From NCBI GenBank assembly GCA_900404475.1, contig OUQQ01000279.1:1-24450 (forward strand): a stretch of 24,450 nucleotides of DNA, given 5' to 3'. Every line of letters starts with the position of its first letter. Position 1 is the stretch's first letter. The notes beneath the pieces were generated by a model. The model made no database searches and was not told where the DNA came from. It saw only the letters and a list, made by a program, of their open reading frames with translations. The translations under genes and the position numbers were made by a program. Below, in pieces: positions 1-10,063 of the stretch. The DNA comes from Spongospora subterranea. Lineage: Eukaryota; Endomyxa; Phytomyxea; Plasmodiophorida; Plasmodiophoridae.

Positions 1-883
1 TGTGTTCGTAAGTGGCGAACAATGATGGCGTGCAGAACGCAAAATCCAAGTGACAGAGTCCATTGAATACTATCAGTTTCTGCAGCAGCATGATGGTGCC
101 GTCTGCTGACAGTATCATCTCCCTTGAAAACGGTCAAGGATGCGGTCAAATTGTCGGGGACGGTCTCGTCCATTTGGCGATGAATGACTTATGACATGCA
201 GAGTAGAATAAACAGATAACGTCAACTGTAATTGACTCATGCTTCCCACGTCATTCATTGTCAAATGACCGAGGCCATCCCAAAACTACAACCGCAAAGA
301 TACCGTTTTCAAAGGAGATTTAGACGACAACATTGCTGCTGCAGATATTGAATAGTAATCAATGCATGTTATGACTTGGTTATGACGTGTTGTGCGCTAT
401 TATCATTCGTGATGTAATAAATAACACATTTCCCACGAGTGTTTTAATGAAACAAGATTAAAATTCGTCTCCAAAGATGTCTCGATTCTGGAACGGGCCA
501 ACCACCAGCTCTAATGGTAGTTCTTGATTAAAAAATCCGTGGTGAGCCATGTTTAAGGAAACTGCGGACCGGGTTTTATATACTCCTCAGACTGTCCATT
601 TTTAGTGAAATCCACAATAAATGTCCCATGCATGTCGGTTACTTGCGCCATTATGGCATTGTTTGATTGGAGTCCAGGAGATCGGCCGATACGGCTTCCA
701 ACAGTAGAATCTTCTATAAATAAAGCTCTTATAATTGATACAGTACTCGCTTATAATTTATCAAAATGACGTCCACCGATTGCGTTCTATGGCTTATAAT
801 TAATAATCTCTTTACTTTATAAATAATAAACCTACAAGAAACCATAAATTATATGTAAAAACTTTGAGGTCGGATTTTCTGCT
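1..883. other. AT-rich region without a recognisable gene
   Basis: No open reading frame of useful length and no RNA gene could be recognised here. The right half (about 700-860) is strongly AT-rich and contains three copies of CTTATAATT at 728-736, 750-758 and 793-801, plus TATAAATA-like stretches. It could be promoter or transposon-flank sequence, but no neighbouring start codon supports a specific promoter. Confidence 0.5.
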
Positions 884-897
884 TCAAACCAACAAAT

Positions 898-1247
898 GAA
901 GTTTATTTAACAAAAAGCGAAAGTCACTCTGTTTGAGATCTCGTATAGTACAGTACCTGTATTGCAAACTGCTGGCGCCATACTGGCCTGATGGCTGCAC
1001 GAGCTGCTTCATCAGACGATAATCAGGTCGATGAGCTCCTCTTATCCCATATGGCCAAGCTAAACATCTCTTCCCCTTTGTCAATGGAAGGGACAGCATC
1101 TCACGAATGCCAGTCCTTAATGTACAATCAGGTTACCTATCAAGAGCTCGTGGAATTGTTTTATGCAGCTCCTGAGGATCTGGAGCTGCATAAATGAAGT
1201 TTAATTTTGAAAAAATAAGCGAATGTCGCTCTGTTTAAGATCTTCTA
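898..1247 (+). repeat. Direct repeats flanking transposase fragment A
   Basis: The 48-52 bp segment at 898-945 recurs in direct orientation at 1196-1247. Both start GAAGTTTA and continue to a shared CTCTGTTT-AGATCT core. They bracket copy A and look like internal repeats of the element or a product of the rearrangement that made the inverted pair. They are imperfect, with several substitutions and a small indel. Confidence 0.6.
957..1195 (+). pseudogene. Pogo/Tigger-like transposase C-terminal fragment, copy A
   Basis: A 68-codon frame (991-1197) has an inverted partner at 1409-1633. The encoded segment, ending around SHECQSL..QELVEL, follows the pattern of the acidic tail of pogo/Tigger/CENP-B-like transposases (a short helix, then SH-x-x-x-LTxxELxEL). 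No DDE catalytic core or CENP-B DNA-binding domain is visible nearby, so this is a fragment rather than an active transposase. The pair is similar at both nucleotide and protein level, roughly 75-80% by eye. The family assignment is inference from a short weak motif; it could instead be a lineage-specific repeat gene. Confidence 0.4.
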
Positions 1248-1319
1248 TCTGTTTTGACGACTGCTCCTTGCTGAGACGGAACAAATTGACGAATGCCAAT
1301 ATCATTCTCTTGAGGCTCG

Positions 1320-1631
1320 TCAACCAGAAGCTTCAAGGTAAGTTCGAGTGCGGTAATTATAGGCTTCGGTTGAGACCTCAAAATGTTGCTCATTTATATC
1401 AGAGCATTCAGCCTGATCCTCAGGAGCTTCATAGGACAATTCCACGAGCTCTTGATCAGTAATTTGATTGTGCACTAACGACTGGCATTCGTGAGATGCA
1501 ATCTCTTCCATTGACAAAGGCGAGGAAATTTTTAGCTCGGCGATTTGCGATAAAAGGAGTTCATCGACCTCAATATCGCCTGATGACTTCGCTGGTGCAG
1601 CCATCGCCAGTGTGACGCCAGCAGTTTGCAA
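1320..1631 (-). pseudogene. Pogo/Tigger-like transposase C-terminal fragment, copy B (inverted)
   Basis: This minus-strand frame of 103 codons carries the same tail motif as copy A in the opposite orientation, and extends further downstream than copy A. A splice-consistent upstream exon exists: the minus frame at 1570-1818 can join it through a GT-AG intron of about 49 nt, keeping the frame open. That would make it the 3' end of a longer gene. The upstream part was not recognised. No catalytic motif is visible, so it is treated as a remnant. Confidence 0.4.
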
Positions 1632-1639
1632 TATTCAAA

Positions 1640-2660
1640 CGAATAATTTTGTTGAAATTGGCCTTCGGCCATAATACCAAATCAAAATCATCACCTTTAA
1701 AATCCATTTCTGAAACGACCATGTGGAAATATATCGACTGCGGACCTATTGTCGAACAAAGCCACGAAGGATAACGACAGCTGTCCTTTGTTGGTTTGAG
1801 CGGACCGTTTGAACACAATGACCAAGATACCTGTGTTCACTGGATTTTCCGCAATGTTCCGATCCGCCAACGTAATGCAGTCGTCGTTGACCTCTTGTGG
1901 AGTGGAGTTCCGGAATATAAATATTGTTCCTGTGCTCGTGACTACAGCTTGGAATGACCTATACCTGAGACGTCAAGTGTTGATTGATGTGATGATCGCC
2001 AACAACAAACGTGATTGTCCCACAAATGGGCTGATGGATTAAGGAATAATTGCGTTTGGAGAGTATTCGCTAGCAATCGCTATCTCATTTCAGGAAACGC
2101 GCAATCGACATAGATCGCTTCAAACATTACTTCTCATAATTCGAGCCCATTGTCGTTGACGGCGCCGCCCAGTATCAGAACCCAACCTCAATCGCGCCGC
2201 CCGACTGTAGGTAGCCCTCAATTGCCAGTCCGTTGACCGCATTGACTTGGCGTGTCTTGAGGGCGGCACCCCATGCCGACGGGCCCACTGATCGACCGTG
2301 CCGGGCCAGTGCGCCAAGCACTCAATGGCTCTGACCATCAGTCAGTGTCTGTGGCACTGTCTGTGCACTGTCTGTGCGGACATGGCGAAACCAAAGGGTC
2401 ACGCCGCGGTCACTGTCACACGTGAAACGTATGCCATACGACGACTACGTACACTGCTGTGTTGTGACGTTACAGATCGTTACGTTGTGCCGGGCGACGC
2501 GAAAGAGCAATGTGATTGAGAAAGGACCGTTGGCGAAACCAGATTTCTATTGTACCACGCTGGTGAGAAGGAGCTCATGGCGAAGTATCCGACACCGATG
2601 TCGATTGCTCCCCGAATTCCACATCATTCGAATTGCCCCGATATCTTCGAACGGCATTGG
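1640..2660. other. Intergenic stretch with short unassigned frames
   Basis: Several frames of 70-96 codons exist (for example 1809-2042 on + and 1570-1818 on -), but none shows a recognisable family, start context or splice structure. At about 2340-2380 a short imperfect tandem repeat of TGTCTGTGCAC-like units occurs (cactgtctgtgcactgtctgtg). The right end is the upstream region of the basic-protein gene at 2661. Confidence 0.4.
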
Positions 2661-3566
2661 ATGAAGTTGATCGGGGTCGTGACCGTCGTCGGCGTGGCCT
2701 TATGTGTGTGGGTGCTGTGTATCCCGGCCGACGAGCAGATCAGCGAGGCGCTGCTCCGCGACGCCAATTCCCTGCTGCACGCGTTTCGCGAGCTGGTGAG
2801 ACGAGGGTCAACACCGGCGGACAGGGCGGCACTCGCCACATATCTGGCGCGTTTTGATATCAAATATCGAGGGCAACGGGTCAATCGCGAAGCGGCCAAG
2901 AAGAGAAACGAAATAAATGGCGAACTGAGAGCGTTTTGCGCCAACCATCACAACGACATCATCCCCGGCGAACAGGAAGAACAAGAACGCTATTTCAGAT
3001 ATGATGGTGAAGAATCACCTGACGCAAACCTTTATCACGACGAACGCAAGCGCCTTCGACGTAGAGTCTTCAGAATACGCAAACCTGTGATGGTGTTCGC
3101 AAAACACCAGCTCGCGACGGTCGTCAAGAGGAACAGAAGGAAGTTGTTCATAGCAAAACAGCTCGCGTGGGCCGAAAACAGGAAAAGAAGGAGGTTTCAG
3201 AAGCTGGGGAACGCCAACGGCGTCGTCAGCAGGTCACTGCCGTTCATTCGAGACATTATCGGCCAAGGTCTATCCATGTGCGCCGTCAAAGGGTGTAAAC
3301 GCCACCCGCTCCATGGGAAAGGGCTGAAATACTCGCCCAAATCCAGGGGACGCAGGACGAAGATCAAGGTCCGGCGATTGCATCGAGCCCTGCAATACGT
3401 TCGAACTGGCCACGAGAGCAGCGGCGATAATTCGATACGAATCGATCCGAAACTTCTGAGGAAATTCGAGAAGGCCGTCGTGGACCATGAGAACAAGCGG
3501 TATAGACTGAATCAGGTTTCCAAACGACGAGGCAGACGGAAAAAACATGTGTACCGCCGTCTATAG
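2661..3566 (+). CDS. Highly basic protein with N-terminal signal peptide/anchor
   Basis: A single uninterrupted frame of 301 codons from the ATG at 2661. Residues 1-22 are a textbook hydrophobic leader (MKLIGVVTVVGVALCVWVLC) followed by IPADEQ, a plausible signal-peptidase site. The mature part is very rich in Lys and Arg, with many clusters (KKR, RKRLRRR, KRNRRK, RKRRR, KRRGRRKK), and ends KHVYRRL. I do not recognise the family. The same frame is open to an ATG at 2550, which would add 37 residues and turn the leader into a type II membrane anchor; I prefer 2661 because it puts the hydrophobic segment at the terminus. Lack of introns sets it apart from its neighbours. It could be a secreted basic effector, a processed precursor, or a nucleic-acid-binding protein. 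Confidence 0.7.
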   Translation: MKLIGVVTVVGVALCVWVLCIPADEQISEALLRDANSLLHAFRELVRRGSTPADRAALATYLARFDIKYRGQRVNREAAKKRNEINGELRAFCANHHNDIIPGEQEEQERYFRYDGEESPDANLYHDERKRLRRRVFRIRKPVMVFAKHQLATVVKRNRRKLFIAKQLAWAENRKRRRFQKLGNANGVVSRSLPFIRDIIGQGLSMCAVKGCKRHPLHGKGLKYSPKSRGRRTKIKVRRLHRALQYVRTGHESSGDNSIRIDPKLLRKFEKAVVDHENKRYRLNQVSKRRGRRKKHVYRRL

Positions 3567-3921
3567 CAACTAATAAATATATATATATCGGCGCCCGGCG
3601 CATTCTCAATTCAATCACCGTCGTAGGAACGACTGGATCATTCAATGAAACGTCGCCGAAACTGTTGAAAAAAAATCAGAAAACCTGACCTGATGTCCGA
3701 CGGCAGGATCATCACTGGTATTAAATCAGGCGACGAACGCAACCATGTCATGCATGGCACATTTCGACACAGAAACCGATGTTCTGTCCGACGGCAGGTC
3801 CGTGGCGGAGTCCGCGCCGCCCAGGTCTGTGGTATTGTTTTGGCGCTCTTGGTCGATCGATCTACTGTCCGATCGTGAATCGATCCAGGCAGGTCGGGTG
3901 CTCATTTGCAGGTTATTGACA
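3567..3921. promoter_or_regulatory. Upstream region of ZNF622/REI1 with a repeated motif
   Basis: This 355-bp interval separates the basic-protein gene from the ZNF622 start. The 14-mer TGTCCGACGGCAGG occurs at 3694-3707 and again at 3785-3798, and a partial copy (CTGTCCGATCG) lies near 3868. The ZNF622 frame is open back to an ATG at 3745, but that stretch does not resemble the family. I take it as 5' leader or promoter sequence. The motif function is unknown. Confidence 0.35.
3572..3577 (+). promoter_or_regulatory. Poly(A) signal AATAAA
   Basis: A canonical AATAAA lies six bases after the TAG stop of the basic-protein gene and is followed by an (AT)n run. Such a short 3' untranslated region fits the compact gene arrangement of the window. 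Confidence 0.6.
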
Positions 3922-5225
3922 ATGGACAGTGTCACCCCCACTACCTGCACATCATGTCGGTTCACACTTTCGGACGCGTCGTCGGCCAGTTGTCGATCGG
4001 ATCACTATTCGTCGCAATGGCACAGGTATAACGTCAAGCGGAAATGCGCATCGTTGCCCCCATTGTCGCTGGAGCAATATCAGCATATCGCGATCACGGC
4101 CACCGCCAAAGCCAGTTCTAAACCAGCCGTCGTCATCACATCGTGCTGTGGCAAGAAATTCCATTCGTCGACCTCGTTATCCGATCATCAACGCTCGAAA
4201 AAGCATCGGCAATCATCGGCTGCCAACGACGCCAAGGAGCGTGGAGGATCCGATGCAATTCCCGTCGATGATGACGATGGCGAAGCAGGCGACACGGTCA
4301 TGGTTCACGCTGCGAATCGCGATCGCGCAGATGTAGCGCCATCCCATATTCCCATAGGGACGTGCCTGTTCTGCTCGCACGTCGCGCCCGATCTCCAGAC
4401 CTCCCTGGAACACATGACCAAGGCCCATGGGTTCTTCGTCCCCTATCAGGAATTCCTGATCGACGTATCCGGCCTGATCCTCTATTTCGGCTGTAAAATC
4501 GGAATCGGCCACGTATGTATATTCTGTAATGCCACATTCAAGAATCTGACGGCGGTCCAAGGCCATATGCACGATAAAAGCCATTGCAAGATGAGGTGGG
4601 AGCCACAAGGTCAGTCTCAATCCACTTGTTTTTGCGCCATCTTGGTTAAAACATGTTTCCGTAGACAGCGCCAATGATGATCTCAACGACGAGTCCGACG
4701 ATGAGGCCAGCGATGTTGAACCCAGTGATGGATTCGAATTCGATGAGTTTTACGATTTCGATCCCGAGAGTGCCGATGACGATGGCGGCAAAGAGGTAGT
4801 GCTCTTCTGCCCACAATCATAATGATTTCTAATTCTGCCATAGGTCGTGTTGTCGTCAGCGCGTCCAGCTATATCGGATGTGAACGATTTCCAAGAGTTA
4901 GTCATATCAAACGGAAACATCATTGGCCATCGCGATTATAAGTACGGCCACATTGTCTCCCAATCCACTCGACTGTGGTTCCAACATTGATGCTTTCTGT
5001 AGATTAATTTATCGGCAACGAGCTGGTCAAACGACATCCATGGCAACGAAGCGTCGTCACGTATTGGCCACCAAGTTGATCGGCAACGTAGAAACCACAA
5101 AGACGGCCGTTGAGCTTGTGAAGCGAGGTCAACGTGTCGAGCGTCTTCGCCAAAGACAGACCATGAAGTTCCAGTTTCGCGCCCACAAGCTCGCCGAGTT
5201 CTTCAAGCAGCAAATACCAATGTGA
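3922..5225 (+). CDS. ZNF622: ZNF622/REI1-like 60S ribosome maturation zinc-finger protein
   Basis: Four exons: 3922-4609, 4665-4795, 4844-4941 and 5003-5225, with GT-AG introns of 55, 48 and 61 nt and frame kept throughout; 379 residues. REI1/ZNF622 is a cytoplasmic factor that helps recycle Arx1 and probe the pre-60S exit tunnel. Visible features: an N-terminal C2H2 finger (C9, C12, H28, H34) with the family SDWHRYN-like WHRYNVKRK; a second finger near 80 (CCGKKF..DHQRSKKH); the CLFCSH..LEHMTKAHGFF finger; and CIFCN..VQGHMHDKSHCKM. These are followed by an acidic stretch, FDEFYDF, and a C-terminal HRDYK..RQRAGQ and MKFQFRAHK block matching the family end. The central linker is shorter than in human (379 versus about 477 residues). 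The start is chosen because the finger begins at once and the upstream frame has no family similarity. Confidence 0.93.
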
Positions 5226-5291
5226 ACTGTCTCGCCGACGTTATTTCCTAATTGTGCCATTGATGTGTATATAATTCAACGATTATCAGTG

Positions 5292-5308
5292 CGATAAATC
5301 ATTTATCG
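5292..5308. terminator. Palindromic bidirectional poly(A)-like element
   Basis: CGATAAATCATTTATCG is a perfect inverted repeat (8-bp arms, 1-nt centre) between the convergent ZNF622 (stop 5225) and AIP1 (stop 5318) genes. It places GATAAAT 10 nt after the AIP1 stop on the minus strand and about 67 nt after the ZNF622 stop on the plus strand. It can therefore serve as a poly(A)-signal variant for both genes. The role is inferred from position. Confidence 0.4.
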
Positions 5309-5317
5309 AAATTCTCA

Positions 5318-7764
5318 TTACGCAGACAACTCCCATAGTTTGACAGCACGATCGTCGCCAGTGCTTACGAGTCGCGTATCGTCCAGAAATTTTACTTGCG
5401 ATACACCTCCCATGTGGGCAGCTAAAGTTTAACAGTTAGCAGTAGCTCGAAAATTGTGAAAAACTAGTCGTTACGGTCGATTTTCATGCGAGTGGACGTG
5501 AATTCAACAAAATCAGTGAAGACAAGGACGGATTGATCGACGCTCCCAGTTGCTAAAGCTTTCGACGAAGGAGAGAAACAAACGGATGTCACTTTTGCTG
5601 CATGAAAACGCCACGCCGATGGGTTACAGACTTCCCCTATCCATACAATATAGAGATGGAAATAATTAAAAACATTATGTTGAAGGTCATTGTGTCAATA
5701 CCGGTGTCTCGATTCCAGACGTAAACGCTACGCTGGCCATCAGCAGTGCAGAGAAAGCGACCATCTACATATGGGCGTAGGTCAATATAGAGCCGAAACG
5801 AATTTTTATCAATCGCAATGAACCTGGGGAATATGCGACAGCAGATGTGGCATCAGTGTGCTTGATCAACTTTTGAGCTGCGGTGGCTTTGTGACTTTTA
5901 CCATCGATGTTGAACAGCGGTACAGATTTGTCGCCACTGACTGCGACCTGAAATCGAATTAGAAGAAGTGAAAAAAATCGCCATGAGAGAAACAATACTT
6001 GCAGTCCGTCTGGAGACAACGCTATTCCAGAAGGGACGAATCCCAAATCAACGCAATCCACCTACGAAAAAACTTCAATTGCTGTGTCGAAAAACCTGCA
6101 AACCCAACCACCTGGTCGTTATTGACCACGACCACCAACTGCTTCTTTCGTGTAACTATAATCACGACACCATTGGATCCCGCAGCCATGGCAACAGGTT
6201 GCCCAGGAAGGGCAACACCAGTGGCACCCCTATAGTTTGGTAAACAAAACACTGGGACTACAGGTAGACCAGAACAAATTACGCGTTGTATCGCAGGATG
6301 TCATCGAAAGCTACCGAGGAGAGTGTCGAGGTATCAGAGGAAACGGCCATATCGCTGATATTCTTGGCGCCCTCTCCGACATTGTTCATTTCCTTGATGA
6401 CGTTCGTAAGGGGGTTCCATTGATATATGGAGCCATTGCAATCGCCAGAATAAACTATTCGCAACTGCTCTCAGGCCCCTTTTTTGTAAGTGTATTTCAA
6501 GAAAAAACCTAATTTCGATTTCATGTCGACACAGAGCGCGCTTATCGCAGGGCAATGACCGCGAATTACAGACTTTAGCGTTGAAGGATTCTTCCGGTCG
6601 AGAAAGTTGATGGATCCGGAGAGAGAAACGGTCAACAACGTATCTTCATCATGCCAAAGACATCCGACCTAGAATATTGTTCGTATCAGATAAACGAACG
6701 CAATGTAATGTGAGAGTCGATAACCTGCTGATGACAAGTAGTTCCCTCGGCTGGGAAACTGAACGTTTGAACAACCTTGGATTCCTTTACATTCCAGACC
6801 TTAGCAGTACTATCCCCTGTCCAAAAAAAAAGATCAATGACCAAAGCCAATCGAATCAAGGCCGTCGTTAATCACCGGAAACCGTCAAAATGGAACTGGA
6901 GTCAGGCGACCAGCAGAACGACCATATCGACCCTTGATGGGCATCAGGAGCGGCGCCAGCCTCACTGAGATCTCTAATAAAATCACCGGATTCGCCCGCG
7001 AACAAAAATATGGATTTATCGGACCCAACTGAGATAAAAAACTCCCCGTTTGGAGAAAAGCGGACCTGAAAATACTCGTTGGAAACGGAACGGAACAAAA
7101 ATGGTCAACATTGTTTTGAAGTACCTGATTCGGATACCGCGAGTGCTTGTCGTGCATTTTATCAAAGCGGAAAGGCGGACCTTGATAGATATTCACCTGT
7201 TTATCTTCGGAAGCGGTGACAACCCGATAGGGGCGAACTTGGCGGATATCGACAGAAAGGATCGATTTGCTATGGTTAGTGATATCGCCGACAGTACTGC
7301 CCGTATCCCACAGGAACGCCTTGGCAAACGAATCGCTGCCATCGCCGACAGCCACGATCCTCTTGCCGTCGTCTGACCACGCGATGTCAAACACGTCCCG
7401 ACATACATTCACCTCGCTTTTGACGATCTTGTTCTTGAGCCCCCAAACCAGCACACGACCTTTACAATCACCGGATGCGACCCATTCCCCATTAGGAGAA
7501 AACTAATGACCCGCGTCGTCAACGTGTGAAACAGTGTTGGACACATGACATGGGTCGTACCTTGGCAACGGAGACATTACATTTATGCTCGGAGAAGATT
7601 TCACATCGCAGAGGGTCGTTTATCTGGCGAATGATGACGTTCTTCCCATTACAGTATGTGAACAGGCCTTTCGCCTTGGACGAGTGGATCTGGACTCCAT
7701 ATCCGCGCTTGGTTTGCGGGGATGGAGCAAATACGGATTGTAATTTCGGGCATGCAGACGCCAT
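5318..7764 (-). CDS. WDR1: Actin-interacting protein 1 (AIP1/WDR1), WD40 protein
   Basis: Twelve exons on the minus strand: 7764-7561, 7502-7125, 7065-6876, 6816-6725, 6668-6509, 6469-6283, 6229-6112, 6061-5999, 5947-5824, 5764-5702, 5636-5475 and 5421-5318. All introns are GT-AG and 39-65 nt; the product is 614 residues, the usual family length. AIP1 works with cofilin/ADF to disassemble actin filaments and folds as two seven-bladed propellers. Recognisable blocks run in family order: KGLFTYCNGKNVIIR near the N-terminus; VFDIAWSDDGKRIVAVGDG; NIYQGPPFRFD; IWSFCWSPDSS; STAKVWNV; IVYSGDCNGSIYQW; VDLGFVPSGIALSPDG; WRFHAAKVTSVCFSP.. ALATGSVDQSV; and a C-terminal VSTGDDRAVKLWELSA. The 39-nt intron at 6508-6470 is the least certain boundary. 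The alternative is a 66-nt intron removing about nine residues from the same blade loop. Confidence 0.93.
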
Positions 7765-8494
7765 TATGGACGTCGACCAATGAAAATGGTTATCGCCTTA
7801 GACTGGTGTGAACAAGCGGTCTCGATCTTATCGAATATGATATGAATGTCGACTGAAACAAAATCAGCACAAGCACAAACAAACATGAGTCGTAGAGTGC
7901 CCGGCTCAGACGTGCAATGCAACTGTCGCCGTGTCCACCGTATGTGCACTCAAGTGAACCCATCCATCACCCTGAGCCTCCCTGAGTCGAGAAAAGCGAG
8001 TGGACACCAGAGGTGACCGCATATGGCCAATCCGGGCTGGCGACCACATTATCAAAACGTTCATGTCAATCATGTTGGGATCTGCTGTTTTTTCCTATTC
8101 AGCGGTTCTGATCTGTGCCCGTTTATTGCATTAACCTGAGGTATAGTCTGGGCTACGATAAACAATATGAGATAACAGTAAACAACGCAACAAGTCGACC
8201 CGCTCCAGAATACGAGTACGATTTTTAATTTGCAGGATGTATTGGAAAGGTATAACTGTGGGGATATGATCTTAGGGCCATGGACAAAACACGGACTCGT
8301 GCCTGGCCAACCAAAGGCCGCCTAATGAACTCAATTGCAACTCTAATATTAAAGGGAGTTTGGAACGGAACCCAGATCTAGGACGACGCCGGGCACTTGG
8401 ACGCGACCGAACCCTGATGGTGGACAGGTATGGCCGGCTTGACCGCCTTGTCAACGTACGCCATCTGATCGAATATCACCGGATCCAGCCAGAC
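7765..8494. other. Intergenic region between AIP1 and Enhancer-of-polycomb
   Basis: No gene with family support was found. It contains the presumed promoter of AIP1 (start at 7764, minus) and the 3' flank of the EPC gene. An Arg-rich minus frame (8454-8272) could belong to a further 3' exon of EPC, but no splice path into it is convincing. Confidence 0.4.
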
Positions 8495-10063
8495 CTAACC
8501 CAGACATCTGCTAGTTAAACCAATTGTTGCCGTACAGGCTGACGAACCCAGCCGTACCTGCCCATTCCTCTGTATCCGCGTTTGCAGATATCCTAGATGG
8601 TCGCTATACATGTCCGGTTTCTTGACGCGTTTCTGGCGAGTACGACCACCAGTTTGCAGATATTTCTCCACGGCGCTGTAGAACGCAATATCCGCTTCTG
8701 AACAGCGAATCGCAATTTTGAGGGGCGACCATCGCCAATTGGAGACGGAAAAGGATCGTACCTGTATCGGGTTCTGATTCATCTTCATCCGACGATAGAG
8801 TGATGTTGGCGAACTTGAAATCGAACGTTTGCTGAGGCTGAGGAATGTGGTGCTGAACCAGCGGTCGCTCGTGGGCGGGAGACCTGGCCGGATCGCGGTG
8901 CACATTGGTCGGTCGTTGCGTCGCCGAAACCTTTGGTCGTCGAGGAGCCCGAGACCTACGCGAGAACAACAACAAACAACAACGGATCAATATGGGACCA
9001 GGTCGTGGAGGTAAAACGACGGCAACCTCTCTGATTTGACATGCAATTCATAGTTCGATTTGCCAAGACTTGAATACAGATTCCGGAATATGGCCTCTTC
9101 ATTAGCCGACCGTTTGACAGTGCTGGAAAGGTATTTCCCATATGGGGTTTGACTCAAACGAATGTCGAAAGTTTCAGTTTCGAGTAACAGCCTGAGCGAT
9201 TCACGATCAGAAAAACAGAAGATAATCGCGGGAAAGACGACGATGGCGATAACCTATTCCTCTTCAGAGCTTCCCGCTTCTGGATCTGATCCAAAATATG
9301 AATCACATCGAGCGTATCCCGCTTGAGCAGCCGTAATTTGCAGAACGATAGATAATCATTTTTTCTGGGGTTCCTGGTGCATATCTGAGAACGATCATCA
9401 GTGATGTGTTGACCTAAAACCCCCCCGAAAACGCGGTATTACCCTCCTGAGATTCTCCCTGGCCCGGAATGCGACATGTGGGGACGGGTCGTCAAAACTG
9501 GGCGGTCGTTCGAACAGGGCGATGAGTGGTTTACCCCTGGCCCTTCTACGATCCAACCAGTACGAGTATATCCTGGACGCGTCCTTCTCCGATGCTCGCC
9601 CTTGAACCAGACGACAGGCCTGCGTCAGGCGGAACACCGACTGGCAATCCGCGTCCTGGGTCAGCCGCCCGGCTTCGATCTCGTATTGCGTGATGACCGC
9701 CTCCAGCAAATCCTCGTCCAGGCCCTGCTCCTGAGCCCAGACGATATCCTGTCGGCGAAGGTCGTACGTGATCGTGTCAGTGAAAAGACCGCTCCCGCAG
9801 TGCTGATGGTGATGAATATAATGATGAGGACGTTTGAACGGGTTGGTCGTCAACGAGGTCTGGGACAGCGCTGTCGTGCTCTTAATTACCACACCGGGGA
9901 TGGGAATTTCCGCCTGAACCCGATTATCGCGAGTCTCAATCACCTCCAGGATGCGGACCAGGTCGGCATCGTTGGTCGGTTCGCCAACGTCATCGTCGTC
10001 GACGACGCTGATCCGTAATCGCTTCTGCGTATCGACGTTGCGGGTTCGCAGATGGCGCGACAT
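8495..10063 (-). CDS. EPC1: Enhancer of polycomb-like protein (EPC/Epl1)
   Basis: Five exons: 10063-9443, 9384-9254, 9191-9021, 8955-8762 and 8697-8495, with GT-AG introns of 58-65 nt; about 439 residues. EPC/Epl1 is the scaffold joining the acetyltransferase module of NuA4/TIP60 (Esa1/Tip60, Yng2/ING3, Eaf6) to the rest of the complex. Evidence: the N-terminus resembles the MSK-x-x-FRARxLD opening; IPIPG matches the IPVPE block; TYDLRRQD..LDEDLLEAVI matches the YDLDSEDE region; IYSYWLDRRRARGKPLI matches VYEYWIKKRKN..GPSLI; and HVAFRARENLRR joins, across intron 1, to ICTRNPRKNDYLSFCKLRLL, the EPC-A signature. A later QQTFDFKF..SSDEDE matches YDFHSSDEDE. Exon 3/4 junction alternatives (8999 with 8930) exist, and the C-terminus after about residue 410 is uncertain. 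The Gln-rich metazoan tail is absent. Confidence 0.85.

Noticed and set aside
3572..3592. (AT)n run as a microsatellite of interest
   Set aside because: Short and directly after AATAAA; ordinary 3'-end sequence.
4445..4460. 16-bp perfect palindrome ATCAGGAATTCCTGAT
   Set aside because: It lies inside the ZNF622 coding exon over the conserved YQEFLID-like segment, and its bases are explained by the protein sequence.
7050..7376. 108-codon plus frame
   Set aside because: Antisense to AIP1 exon 2.
9476..10018. 180-codon plus-strand frame opposite Enhancer-of-polycomb
   Set aside because: It is the antisense shadow of EPC exon 1, which has clear family similarity.
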